A stretch of 64,000 nucleotides of DNA, taken from assembly GCF_014083865.1 (NCBI RefSeq), contig NZ_JACEFA010000007.1, forward strand, positions 53,596 through 117,595, given 5' to 3'. Every line of letters starts with the position of its first letter. The stretch's first letter is position 1. Positions 20,223 to 28,385 of this stretch are shown one piece after another. The notes below the pieces were generated by a model. That model searched no databases. It had not been told where the DNA came from and worked only from the letters and a program-made list of their open reading frames with translations. This DNA comes from Paraliobacillus salinarum (lineage in GTDB: Bacteria > Bacillota > Bacilli > Bacillales > Amphibacillaceae). The translations under genes and the position numbers were made by a program.

Positions 20223-20852
20223 TTATTTAGAAGTAGAAACCTTTTTTTCTAATGCTGCGAATCTTGCATCTAATGTGTGTAATCGATAATCCGATGTCAC
20301 TTGTTGCTCTAGTCGACTAATATAATTTTCTACTTCTTGAAACGCTGATTCACTCTTTTCTACTAGTTCTGTATGAAGAACTTTATTTATTCCTTTATGC
20401 ACACGTGCTATATTTTCTCTTCCTTTCAACTCCAAGCGTTTAACGTATAGATCTTTTAACTTGTGATTCATTTGTACGTACTTTGCTTCGATCTGATCAA
20501 GTCCTTGACTATTCTGTTCAAGCATTTCTTCTAATTGATCTGCTCTTGATTGATATTGTAGCAGTTCCTCTTCCGCTTCTCTTTTCAGTTCAGCTTCTCC
20601 CATTTCTTCTGCTAAAACTACTTGTGCTTTTCTTTTTTCAATCATTGATTTCGCTTTTTGACATTCATTCTGATATTCCTGCTTAATCGTATATTGTTTA
20701 TTAATTAATTTTTTTAACCGCTTTACTTCTTCTTCACAATTGCGAATATACTGGTTTAATTTTGTCATTGGGTGCTTCTGTTCTTTTTGATCTAATAGTT
20801 CATGAAAATCAGCTACGATTGTTTCTTTCACTCTAGTAAAAATATTTGCCAT
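20223..20852 (-). CDS. liaH: Phage shock protein A homologue LiaH
   Basis: This PspA/IM30 family protein is a cytoplasmic, membrane-associated scaffold of the envelope-stress response. The 209-residue protein is almost entirely alpha-helical coiled coil, beginning MANIFTRVKETIVADFHELLDQ with the N-terminal amphipathic helix typical of PspA. It continues through long heptad-rich helices (KLNQYIRNCEEEVKRLKKLI, then a central hairpin). It follows liaI by 39 bp. AAGGAG lies 9 bp before ATG. Confidence 0.95.
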   Translation of the reverse strand: MANIFTRVKETIVADFHELLDQKEQKHPMTKLNQYIRNCEEEVKRLKKLINKQYTIKQEYQNECQKAKSMIEKRKAQVVLAEEMGEAELKREAEEELLQYQSRADQLEEMLEQNSQGLDQIEAKYVQMNHKLKDLYVKRLELKGRENIARVHKGINKVLHTELVEKSESAFQEVENYISRLEQQVTSDYRLHTLDARFAALEKKVSTSK

Positions 20853-20891
20853 GTGTGTACACTCCTTATATAAAATGATTGATCTAATTCG

Positions 20892-21203
20892 TTAGGATTC
20901 AAATATCCATTGTTCTTCTTCTTTTTTTCGTTTTGTCTCTTTCCAGCTCTTATAGGTATAATACAGAACAACTAGTGCTAGTGCTCCGACAAATGCGGCT
21001 GTATTAGATAGTGAGACAGAAAGTGCAATCAGTCCTACAATTGTCCAACCAATTTTCCCGCCTATAGAATCTGATAGAATAAACCTTCGAACAGCATAGT
21101 AGGTAATGGCTAAACTAATCCCTAATAAGATCATTGGTCCAAGCGCAATAAGTAATACAATAGCTGCAATTCCTGCAACGAATATAAATAAGATTGTTTT
21201 CAC
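20892..21203 (-). CDS. liaI: LiaI, small membrane anchor protein
   Basis: This 103-residue protein has two or three hydrophobic helices (about 3-38, 50-65 and 66-86) and a highly charged cytoplasmic tail (KSWKETKRKKEEEQ), the pattern expected of LiaI. It is the first gene of the lia unit. In B. subtilis LiaI recruits LiaH to the membrane. The start is GTG 21203 with AAGGAGG about 9 bp upstream. Identification leans on size, topology and position rather than on strong motifs. Confidence 0.82.
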   Translation of the reverse strand: MKTILFIFVAGIAAIVLLIALGPMILLGISLAITYYAVRRFILSDSIGGKIGWTIVGLIALSVSLSNTAAFVGALALVVLYYTYKSWKETKRKKEEEQWIFES

Positions 21204-21267
21204 GTTCCATATCCTCCTTCCATGTATCTATCATATCCTTTGTCCCCTTTATTCATAATGGACTGGC

Positions 21268-21288
21268 GGTATATTTTCATATAAGACC
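21268..21288 (-). promoter_or_regulatory. Candidate inverted-repeat operator upstream of liaI
   Basis: GGTATAT and ATATAAGACC form an imperfect inverted repeat 65-85 bp upstream of the liaI start, next to a second imperfect palindrome around CCTAAGG (21286-21296). This is where a LiaR site would be expected, but no consensus was matched. Confidence 0.3.
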
Positions 21289-21328
21289 TAAGGCTTAATT
21301 TGCGGAATGAGAAGCATGATTTACACAC

Positions 21329-21357
21329 AAAAAAAAGCCCGGCATTTAGCCAAGCTT
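21329..21357 (-). terminator. Terminator overlapping the 3' end of the permuted-papain gene
   Basis: The arms AAGCTTGGC and GCCGGGCTT (two G-U pairs, loop TAAAT) are followed by eight T in the leftward direction. The 5' arm encodes the last three residues (K-L-G) and the loop contains the TAA stop codon. Confidence 0.88.
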
Positions 21358-21933
21358 TATGTTTGAAGAATTCCATTTATGTGTATAAACATTCTGATTC
21401 GCATTATAAAAGTATGGATAATTGCTAAGACTTCCTTGATAAATTAATTGCAGCTCGTGCCACTCTTTTAAATCCTGTGGACGGATTAGACATGCCGGTT
21501 TGTCATATTCATAAACACCGCATTCTGATAGCATTGTCGCTACAAATTGAGAACAAAAATAGGCATTATCTCTTGGTAGTTCTTTATTCAACATTACGCC
21601 AAACAATCCTAACATATTATATCGGTATAAGTGTTTTTCCGCTTCCATCATATTCATTCGTTGTTCTAATAGTTCATACTCTAGTTCAGATATTTGCAAG
21701 CGATAAACCGCACATTCGGCCTTTTTAAAAAATGGTAATTGGAGGTTTTCTCTGACGAACCCCCCAATAAACGGGTTTCTAGGTCTTTTCCTACCAAAAC
21801 TATATACTTGGCTTAATGATTGATCCAACGCAATTGAGGCATGGTTTAATGTTGAATTCGTAAATAAATTAATCATTTTGGTTAAAACTGTACCAGTATC
21901 TAAAAACAATAAATAAATCGTTTTCTGCTCCAA
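21346..21933 (-). CDS. Permuted papain-like (NlpC/P60 superfamily, YiiX/C92-like) enzyme
   Basis: This soluble protein of about 195 residues is probably a thiol hydrolase. The order His first (STLNHASIALDQ) and Cys later (NAYFCSQFVATMLSECG) is that of permuted papain-fold amidases of the YaeF/YiiX group. The substrate (amide of peptidoglycan, lipid or peptide) is unknown. Start TTG 21933 is strongly preferred, since AGGGGGAGG lies 4-5 bp upstream; the in-frame ATG at 21957 would translate through the ribosome binding site. Its stop codon is inside a terminator loop. It stands upstream of the lia operon on the same strand but is transcriptionally separated from it. Confidence 0.8.
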   Translation of the reverse strand: MEQKTIYLLFLDTGTVLTKMINLFTNSTLNHASIALDQSLSQVYSFGRKRPRNPFIGGFVRENLQLPFFKKAECAVYRLQISELEYELLEQRMNMMEAEKHLYRYNMLGLFGVMLNKELPRDNAYFCSQFVATMLSECGVYEYDKPACLIRPQDLKEWHELQLIYQGSLSNYPYFYNANQNVYTHKWNSSNIKLG

Positions 21934-22147
21934 ACGCCCTCCCCCTTCTCTTGCCATTGCTTTTATCTTTTTGATTAATGATTAGGTATTATTCTATCAT
22001 AACAACCTTTGTGAAATAAACAATGGACGGAAGTGATAGATTTTTGTAAGACTTGAGATCTAGCAAAAACCTAACAATAATTGGTTAATTATATGACAAA
22101 TACAACATTTATTCAATCTAAAGAGACTACTAATACCTTATAAAGAA

Positions 22148-22193
22148 AATCTTAAGATTCAATCATGATAAATCTTAAGACTTTCTTAAGATT
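22148..22193 (-). repeat. Three TCTTAAGA palindromes, terminator-like, downstream of topB
   Basis: The 8-bp palindrome TCTTAAGA occurs at 22150-22157, 22173-22180 and 22184-22191. In the leftward transcript AATCTTAAG-AAAGT-CTTAAGATT forms a hairpin about 40 bp after the topB stop, so it probably ends topB. The third copy is unexplained. Confidence 0.6.
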
Positions 22194-22229
22194 GGATAGG
22201 AAACGCTATTTCATTTGTTGCTTCATCAT

Positions 22230-24404
22230 TTATTTTTTCCATTTAGCTAATGCTTCTGCTAATGCAGGGTTACTTAAATCATCATCTTGTTTCTTCATAT
22301 ATTTGTTCACATCACGTTTATTTGCTTTTTGATTTGTCTGTTTTTGCTTTCTTTTTTGAAATGCAGATAATTTTTCACGATAACCACAGCTACAAGTAAA
22401 CGTTTGGGAATCACCTTGACCACGCATTTCCATTTTTTTATGGCAATTCGGGCAACGAGCATTTGTTTTCCGAGCAATATGCTTTTTGTCGCCACAAGAG
22501 CGATCTTGACAGACAAGCATACGCCCTTTTTTACCATTAACCTCAAGCATTAACTTACCACAGCTAGGACACTTGGTTCCTGTTATATTGTCATGCTTAT
22601 AATTTTCCTTGCTTTGCTTGATCTCTTGTACAACCGTATTTGCATAATCTTTCATTTCTTTAATAAACTGATCTTTATTTAATTTTCCGTTTGCAATAGC
22701 GGTTAATTTCTCTTCCCATTCCGCTGTTAGTAAAGGAGATTGGAGTTCAGCTGGCACTAATTCTAGCAATTGTCGCCCTTTTGAGGTTGTATGCAAGAAC
22801 TTCCCTTTACTTTCAATATAATGTGTAGCAAACAATTTTTCGATAATATCCGCACGAGTAGCTACCGTACCTAATCCGCCTGATTGATTTATTGTTTTAA
22901 CTAATTGCTTATCATTTTGGTCCATATATTTGACCGGATTTTCCATTGCATGTAATAATGTTCCTTCTGTAAATCGCTCTGGTGGCTTTGTTTGACCATT
23001 TGTTTGACGAATTTTAACTCCCGTCAGCAGGTCGTTCTGTTGCAAATCAGGTAATGTTTGTTCGTCTTGCTCTTCACGATCATCTTGGAAACGATTTTGA
23101 TATACTTCTTTCCAACCCAATTGTTTTACTTTCTTCCCTTTTGCAGTAAAACGTTCTGTATCTATCTTTACTTCCAAAGCGGTTTGTTCATATATATATG
23201 CTTGAGATAGCACTGCTAAGAAACGTTTTACAACTAAATCATAAATTTTGCGTTCTTTATCATCCAAATCAGACAAGCTAACCGGTTGTTCTGTTGGAAT
23301 AATCGCGTGATGGTCAGACACTTTTTTATTATCCACAAATGATTTGTTTTCTTTTATGCCATGTTTCAATACAATTGCAGCAGCTTTGGCATATTGCTGC
23401 ACCCCACATGCTTCCACACGATCCTTCAGGGTCGGAACAATGTCAGATGTAAGATAACGAGAATCGGTTCTCGGATAGGTTAACACTTTGTGCTGCTCAT
23501 ATAGCTTTTGCATGATCGATAGGGTTTGCTTACCAGAAAAACCAAATGCTTTGTTAGCCTCTTGTTGCAAACTCGTTAAATCGTATAAAGGCGGGGCATA
23601 GGATCGTTTCTCTTTTTTATCAATTTGTGTAATTTTCGCTTGTTTATTTTTTAATTGATCAGCCAGTTTTTCTGCCTTCTCTTTTGAAAAAATACGCGTT
23701 TCATTGTTTGCATTTCTCCATGTTAATTTGAAGCCTTGTTGTGTTTGTGCTTCTAGCCCATAGAAATCACTTGGCTTAAATCGCTTGATTTCTTCTTCAC
23801 GCTTAGCAATCATCGCTAGGGTCGGGGTTTGTACACGACCACTTGAAAGCTGCGCATTAAACTTTGTTGTTAATGCTCTTGTCGCATTCAAGCCGACATA
23901 CCAATCCGCTTCCGCTCTTGCAACAGCAGCTGCATATAAATTTTCGTATGCTTTTCCTGGCTTTAATTTTTGAAATCCGTCTTGAATGGCTTTATCTGTT
24001 ACAGAAGAAATCCACAATCTCTTCACACGCTTATTCACACGAGCTTTAGATAAAATCCAACGTGCAACTAATTCGCCTTCTCTTCCCGCATCTGTTGCAA
24101 TGACAATTTCGTCTACATCTTTACGCTGCAATTGTGCTTTCACTGTTTGAAATTGCTTATTTGTTTTTTTCATCACGACAAGCTTGAGATTATCCGGAAG
24201 CATTGGTAACTCCTCTAACTTCCATGTTTTATACTTTGCGTCATATGCCTCTGGATCTGCTAGCGTAACTAAATGACCTAGCGCCCACGTTACAATATAT
24301 GTTGATCCTTCAAAATAACCGTTCGCTTTTTTATTGCATTTCAATACTTGTGCAATATCACGACCTACTGAAGGCTTTTCTGCTAATACAACTGTTTTAC
24401 CCAT
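22230..24404 (-). CDS. topB: DNA topoisomerase III
   Basis: This type IA topoisomerase decatenates and resolves DNA intermediates, often together with RecQ. It has a TOPRIM domain (VLAEKPSVGRDIAQVL with catalytic Glu; VIATDAGREGELVAR with the acidic pair) and a catalytic tyrosine in LTYPRTDSRYL. RVQTPTLAMI and SDHHAIIPTE are further type IA motifs. The C-terminal 120 residues carry zinc-ribbon repeats (CPSCGKLM, CQDRSCG, CPNCHKKM, CSCGYREK). A basic tail ends in ALAKWKK. ATG 24404 is preferred, with AAAGGG 9 bp upstream; longer in-frame starts have no proper site. Length is about 724 residues, normal for Firmicute TopB. Confidence 0.95.
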   Translation of the reverse strand: MGKTVVLAEKPSVGRDIAQVLKCNKKANGYFEGSTYIVTWALGHLVTLADPEAYDAKYKTWKLEELPMLPDNLKLVVMKKTNKQFQTVKAQLQRKDVDEIVIATDAGREGELVARWILSKARVNKRVKRLWISSVTDKAIQDGFQKLKPGKAYENLYAAAVARAEADWYVGLNATRALTTKFNAQLSSGRVQTPTLAMIAKREEEIKRFKPSDFYGLEAQTQQGFKLTWRNANNETRIFSKEKAEKLADQLKNKQAKITQIDKKEKRSYAPPLYDLTSLQQEANKAFGFSGKQTLSIMQKLYEQHKVLTYPRTDSRYLTSDIVPTLKDRVEACGVQQYAKAAAIVLKHGIKENKSFVDNKKVSDHHAIIPTEQPVSLSDLDDKERKIYDLVVKRFLAVLSQAYIYEQTALEVKIDTERFTAKGKKVKQLGWKEVYQNRFQDDREEQDEQTLPDLQQNDLLTGVKIRQTNGQTKPPERFTEGTLLHAMENPVKYMDQNDKQLVKTINQSGGLGTVATRADIIEKLFATHYIESKGKFLHTTSKGRQLLELVPAELQSPLLTAEWEEKLTAIANGKLNKDQFIKEMKDYANTVVQEIKQSKENYKHDNITGTKCPSCGKLMLEVNGKKGRMLVCQDRSCGDKKHIARKTNARCPNCHKKMEMRGQGDSQTFTCSCGYREKLSAFQKRKQKQTNQKANKRDVNKYMKKQDDDLSNPALAEALAKWKK

Positions 24405-24570
24405 TTGTTCCATCCCTTTCGAGTGATACTTCTCTAACTTTAACACAATTCGTGTTGAAAGTTGAAATAGATATTTACTTCAAACATCTGATTTAATGAG
24501 ATCAAAAGCGCTAGAATGAACTTATTTTGGTAGTCTATACTAAGGTTAGGAACAATAAGGTGGTGTATTC

Positions 24571-25908
24571 ATGCGTTTTGTTAATATTATTTTGATAAGT
24601 ATTTTGCTTATAGGTTGTGATGTGGAAAAGGATGAAGCTTCATTTTCATTTAAAGATCCCTCATCAAGTTACATTACAAAGGAAAAAGACTTGAGCTTGT
24701 TCGTTACAACAGATTGGCATTACTTAGCTGATTCCTTAACCGACAACGGAAGAGCATTTCAGAAATATCTCGAGTCTGGAGACGGCAAACAATTACAAGA
24801 TATGAATGCTATTTTAGATACATTTGCTTTTGAAGTAAATCAAATGAAACCTGATGCAGTGATTATAAGTGGCGACCTAACCAATAATGGCGAGAAAGCT
24901 AGTCACGAAGCTATTGCTAAACGATTAGCCAGCTTAGAAAATAACGGAACAAATGTTTATGTTATTCCCGGAAACCATGACATCAATAACCCGTGGGCAC
25001 GGAAATTTAGCGGATCTGAGCAGATTAAAGTAGACAGTATTAAAGCTAGTGATTTTTCTTCCATTTATCATGAATTTGGGTATAAAAAAGCTATTTCTAA
25101 AGACCCAATCTCGTTAAGTTATTTAACGGCACCTTCTGAAAACGTTTGGCTACTCATGCTTGATACGAATCATTACAAAAATAATAAAAATACAGGGGTT
25201 CCAGAATTAAATGGCTCTCTGTCTACTCAAACAATCGAATGGGTTAAGGCTTGCTATAATTATGCAGAAAAAAATAACGCTCAAGTTATTCCTGTTATGC
25301 ATCATAACCTAGCCGAACATAATCAAGCATTTCATGATGGTTATACATTAGACAATAAAGAACAAGCAACAGAATTATTTCATCAATATGCTACACCAAT
25401 TGTGTTATCTGGGCATATCCATGCACAGAATATCCACAAGACAAAAGATATTTATGATATTGCCACTAGTGGATTATCTGTTTATCCCCAACAATATGGA
25501 GTGGTCAATTATCATGCTACTAGGCAAAATTTAACTTATGAGACTAAAAGGTTAGATATTGAATCATGGGCAAAGAAAAATGATAAAAAGGAAAAGAAAT
25601 TATTAGCATTCGACTCCTATTCTGCTTCTTATTTTAGTAAATTTGCATATCATTTAGCTTATAACAGCTTAAAAGAAACCTCTCTTTCGCTTAAACAAAA
25701 AGAAGAATTAGCAAACAGGATGATTGTAATGAATCAGCGGTTCTTCTCTGGAACAGAATATTTAAATCAATCAGACCTTGAGCTCGATCAAGAGGAGAAA
25801 GAGTGGGAAAAAATAAAAGACACTTTTTTGCATCGTTATATGAAAAGTATTAAAACAGACAATAATCAACTGGATAACAAACTTTTTATTGATTTTTCAA
25901 AAAAATAA
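24571..25908 (+). CDS. Secreted metallophosphoesterase lipoprotein
   Basis: The signal peptide MRFVNIILISILLIGC ends in a lipobox (L-I-G-C), so the mature protein is predicted to be lipid-anchored outside the cell. The calcineurin-like domain has the metal-binding series TDWHYL, SGDLTNNGEKASH, PGNHDINNPW, VMHHN and LSGHIHAQN. This suggests a phosphodiesterase or phosphatase on an extracellular phosphoester. A C-terminal helical region of about 120 residues has no recognised motif. AAGGTGG lies 7 bp upstream of ATG. It is a stand-alone gene 62 bp before the AIM24-family gene. Confidence 0.9.
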   Translation: MRFVNIILISILLIGCDVEKDEASFSFKDPSSSYITKEKDLSLFVTTDWHYLADSLTDNGRAFQKYLESGDGKQLQDMNAILDTFAFEVNQMKPDAVIISGDLTNNGEKASHEAIAKRLASLENNGTNVYVIPGNHDINNPWARKFSGSEQIKVDSIKASDFSSIYHEFGYKKAISKDPISLSYLTAPSENVWLLMLDTNHYKNNKNTGVPELNGSLSTQTIEWVKACYNYAEKNNAQVIPVMHHNLAEHNQAFHDGYTLDNKEQATELFHQYATPIVLSGHIHAQNIHKTKDIYDIATSGLSVYPQQYGVVNYHATRQNLTYETKRLDIESWAKKNDKKEKKLLAFDSYSASYFSKFAYHLAYNSLKETSLSLKQKEELANRMIVMNQRFFSGTEYLNQSDLELDQEEKEWEKIKDTFLHRYMKSIKTDNNQLDNKLFIDFSKK

Positions 25909-25969
25909 GGCTATTTGTATCTTTTTTTATGTACAATGGATATAACAATGAGAGGAGATGGTGCATTAA

Positions 25970-26767
25970 ATGAATAATCACGAGATTGATTACAAGCTAC
26001 ACGGAGATGACATGCAATTTGTTGAGGTAGAACTAGATCCAAATGAGACTGTCGTTGCCGAAGCTGGAAGTTTAATGATGATGGACGACGGCATTCAGAT
26101 GGAAACCATTTTTGGGGACGGATCTTCTTCTCAAGGGTCAGGACTAATGGGAAAATTACTTGGAGCTGGTAAGCGTGTCATCACTGGAGAAAGCTTGTTC
26201 ATGACTGCTTTTACCAATGAATCGGTTGGAAAAAGGTGTGTATCTTTTGCTTCTCCTTATCCTGGTAAGATTATTCCAATGGATCTAAGTGAAATTGATG
26301 GAAAGTTAATTTGTCAAAAAGATGCTTTCTTAGCAGCAGCTAAAGGTGTTTCCGTTGGTATCGAATTCCAGAAGAAAATGGGTACTGGCTTTTTCGGTGG
26401 CGAAGGTTTTATTATGCAGAAATTAGAAGGCGATGGCATGTCATTTGTTCATGCGGGTGGAACTATTCACAAGCGTACTTTGGAAGTCGGTGAAAGCATT
26501 CGTGTAGATACAGGTTGTTTAGTTGCCATGACTGGTAATATTGATTATAACATTGAATTTGTTGGCGGAATAAAAACCGCACTATTTGGCGGGGAAGGTC
26601 TGTTTTTTGCTACACTCCGTGGCCCAGGTACGGTTTGGGTGCAATCGTTACCATTTAGCCGTTTAGCTAGCCGCGTCTTCTCTGCAATGCCGAAACAAGG
26701 TGGTTCTAAAGGAGAAGGTAGTATTGCAGGAGGTCTATTCGATATTCTAGGTGGAGATCGAAATTAA
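25970..26767 (+). CDS. AIM24 / TIGR00266 family protein
   Basis: This 265-residue cytoplasmic beta-rich protein belongs to a widespread family of unknown function. Family features are [16 protein letters not shown] near residue 40, glycine-rich turns ([39 protein letters not shown]) and a C-terminal [12 protein letters not shown] segment. The symmetrical repeats fit the known double-beta-roll fold. A GAGAGGAG motif lies about 13 bp before ATG 25970, a little far. It is followed by a bidirectional terminator. No pathway can be assigned. Confidence 0.88.
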   Translation: MNNHEIDYKLHGDDMQFVEVELDPNETVVAEAGSLMMMDDGIQMETIFGDGSSSQGSGLMGKLLGAGKRVITGESLFMTAFTNESVGKRCVSFASPYPGKIIPMDLSEIDGKLICQKDAFLAAAKGVSVGIEFQKKMGTGFFGGEGFIMQKLEGDGMSFVHAGGTIHKRTLEVGESIRVDTGCLVAMTGNIDYNIEFVGGIKTALFGGEGLFFATLRGPGTVWVQSLPFSRLASRVFSAMPKQGGSKGEGSIAGGLFDILGGDRN

Positions 26768-26771
26768 TTAG

Positions 26772-26815
26772 AAAAAGTGATCATCAAATATCACTACTGT
26801 TGATGATCACTTTTT
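26772..26815. terminator. Bidirectional terminator between the AIM24-family and XRE-TPR genes
   Basis: The 16-bp perfect arms AAAAAGTGATCATCAA (26772-26787) and TTGATGATCACTTTTT (26800-26815) have a 12-base loop. Confidence 0.93.
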
Positions 26816-26860
26816 ATTATTTACAACTCTTAGTTACATTTTATAAAGCTTTGTTTCTTA

Positions 26861-28144
26861 TTATAAATTGTCCTTCATCTTAATATGATTGACTGATTCA
26901 TGTGCTAGTTTATAACAGGTAGATGATAACTTATATTTTCTGTTTTCGTAATAATAGTCACCCATTAGCAATAGATACCTACTGTATTGTTTGTGCTGTT
27001 CTTTTTCTTTTAAAAATGGAAGAACCGTTTTTTCCATCAACACTTCAAATGATCGATCAAATCCATGTATAAGATAATAATACGTCTTTAATTCATAGAC
27101 ATAATTGACAGGTATATAATCTACTATTGGATAGAAAGCCGCTGCCTCTTGATACCATTCTTTCGCCTGATCAAGTGCTTGTTGCTCCACATAAATCTTC
27201 ATTAAACATAACATCGCTCTAAATTGCTCAACAGGTTCATTATCTTTTGCAACGTGATAGGCCTTTTCAAAATACTTTATAGCCTCGATTGATTCATTAT
27301 TTCGATTATATAGCTCACCTAGCTCACGATTGGTTGCTGCCAAAACCTCATTGTCTTCATATCTCTCCAAGATGGAAAAAGCTAATTGGAAGCTATGCTT
27401 TGCTTTTTCTAATTCATTCATACGTGTGTATGCCATTCCTTTGATCATCTGACATTCTGCACAACGTCTTAATTGGTATGTATTACGATAAAATTCTAAC
27501 GCTTTTTCCACATAAACCATTGTATGATACGTAAAATAAACCTTAGTGGACAGCTTAGCAATTTTAAAATACAGATCATGAATTTCTTCATTGTAATTTT
27601 TCAATTGCAAGCTAATGATCCCTTCTGCACGTCTTAATTGTCCATAAGCTTTTAGAAAAGACAATTCTACGTCATAATAATAACAGCCTGAAAACTTGTA
27701 CCAATAATACTTTTCCACATCATTAAATGTATGATGATATTGTTTAAGGGTTTGATACACATCCTTAGCCTTATTATATTGCTTTGTTATAACATAATAA
27801 TAAAGACGATGTAAATCAGTTAACCAATATAGATCAGCATCGATAACTTTTTCCATATCTTTATTTAATAACTGGTACGTCTCGTATGCTTTTTCGATAT
27901 CATCAAATAACAATTGTTTGTGCCATTGATCACTTAGATGATAAATCATTTCATCATGCGTTCGAATAGGTTTAATGTTCAACTTCTGGCATAATTGTTC
28001 AATCGCTTCAGGATTTGCTTCTGCACTATCATGCTCAATTTTTGATAAATAAGATACAGATACTACACCGGATGCTAATTCTTCTTGAGTCATTTTTGCT
28101 TTCATACGATAATATTTTATTTTGTTACCAATTCCAGTCGTCAA
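26861..28144 (-). CDS. XRE-family regulator with TPR-like C-terminal repeats
   Basis: The N-terminal Cro/CI helix-turn-helix (about residues 5-60: GNKIKYYRMKAKMTQEELAS, SVSYLSKIEHDSAEANPEAI) is followed by about 350 residues of helical TPR-like repeats with many aromatic residues. This layout is that of RRNPP-type or Rap-like regulators, which sense short peptides. I found no candidate signal-peptide gene adjacent, so the ligand is unknown. TTG 28144 is preferred over GTG 28153, since AGGAGA directly abuts the GTG and lies 9-10 bp before the TTG. It is divergent from ykpA. Confidence 0.85.
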   Translation of the reverse strand: MTTGIGNKIKYYRMKAKMTQEELASGVVSVSYLSKIEHDSAEANPEAIEQLCQKLNIKPIRTHDEMIYHLSDQWHKQLLFDDIEKAYETYQLLNKDMEKVIDADLYWLTDLHRLYYYVITKQYNKAKDVYQTLKQYHHTFNDVEKYYWYKFSGCYYYDVELSFLKAYGQLRRAEGIISLQLKNYNEEIHDLYFKIAKLSTKVYFTYHTMVYVEKALEFYRNTYQLRRCAECQMIKGMAYTRMNELEKAKHSFQLAFSILERYEDNEVLAATNRELGELYNRNNESIEAIKYFEKAYHVAKDNEPVEQFRAMLCLMKIYVEQQALDQAKEWYQEAAAFYPIVDYIPVNYVYELKTYYYLIHGFDRSFEVLMEKTVLPFLKEKEQHKQYSRYLLLMGDYYYENRKYKLSSTCYKLAHESVNHIKMKDNL

Positions 28145-28385
28145 CGCAGTCACTCTCCTAGTATTTCTACTGTTGATAAGTTATGATATTTTTTATAATC
28201 ATTCATTAAGACGTATGATTTGTATTAAACGTTCCCGATTTTAATAAAATTGTTATAATTTTATTGTATATTCATTGTATAGAAATAGCTACTTTCTTTA
28301 TATAGGAAACTTGTTAGATTGACTAATGTGACTTTATCGCTTAAGCTAGCTTTGATTACGAATTTTGTGGAGGAATAATAAACTT

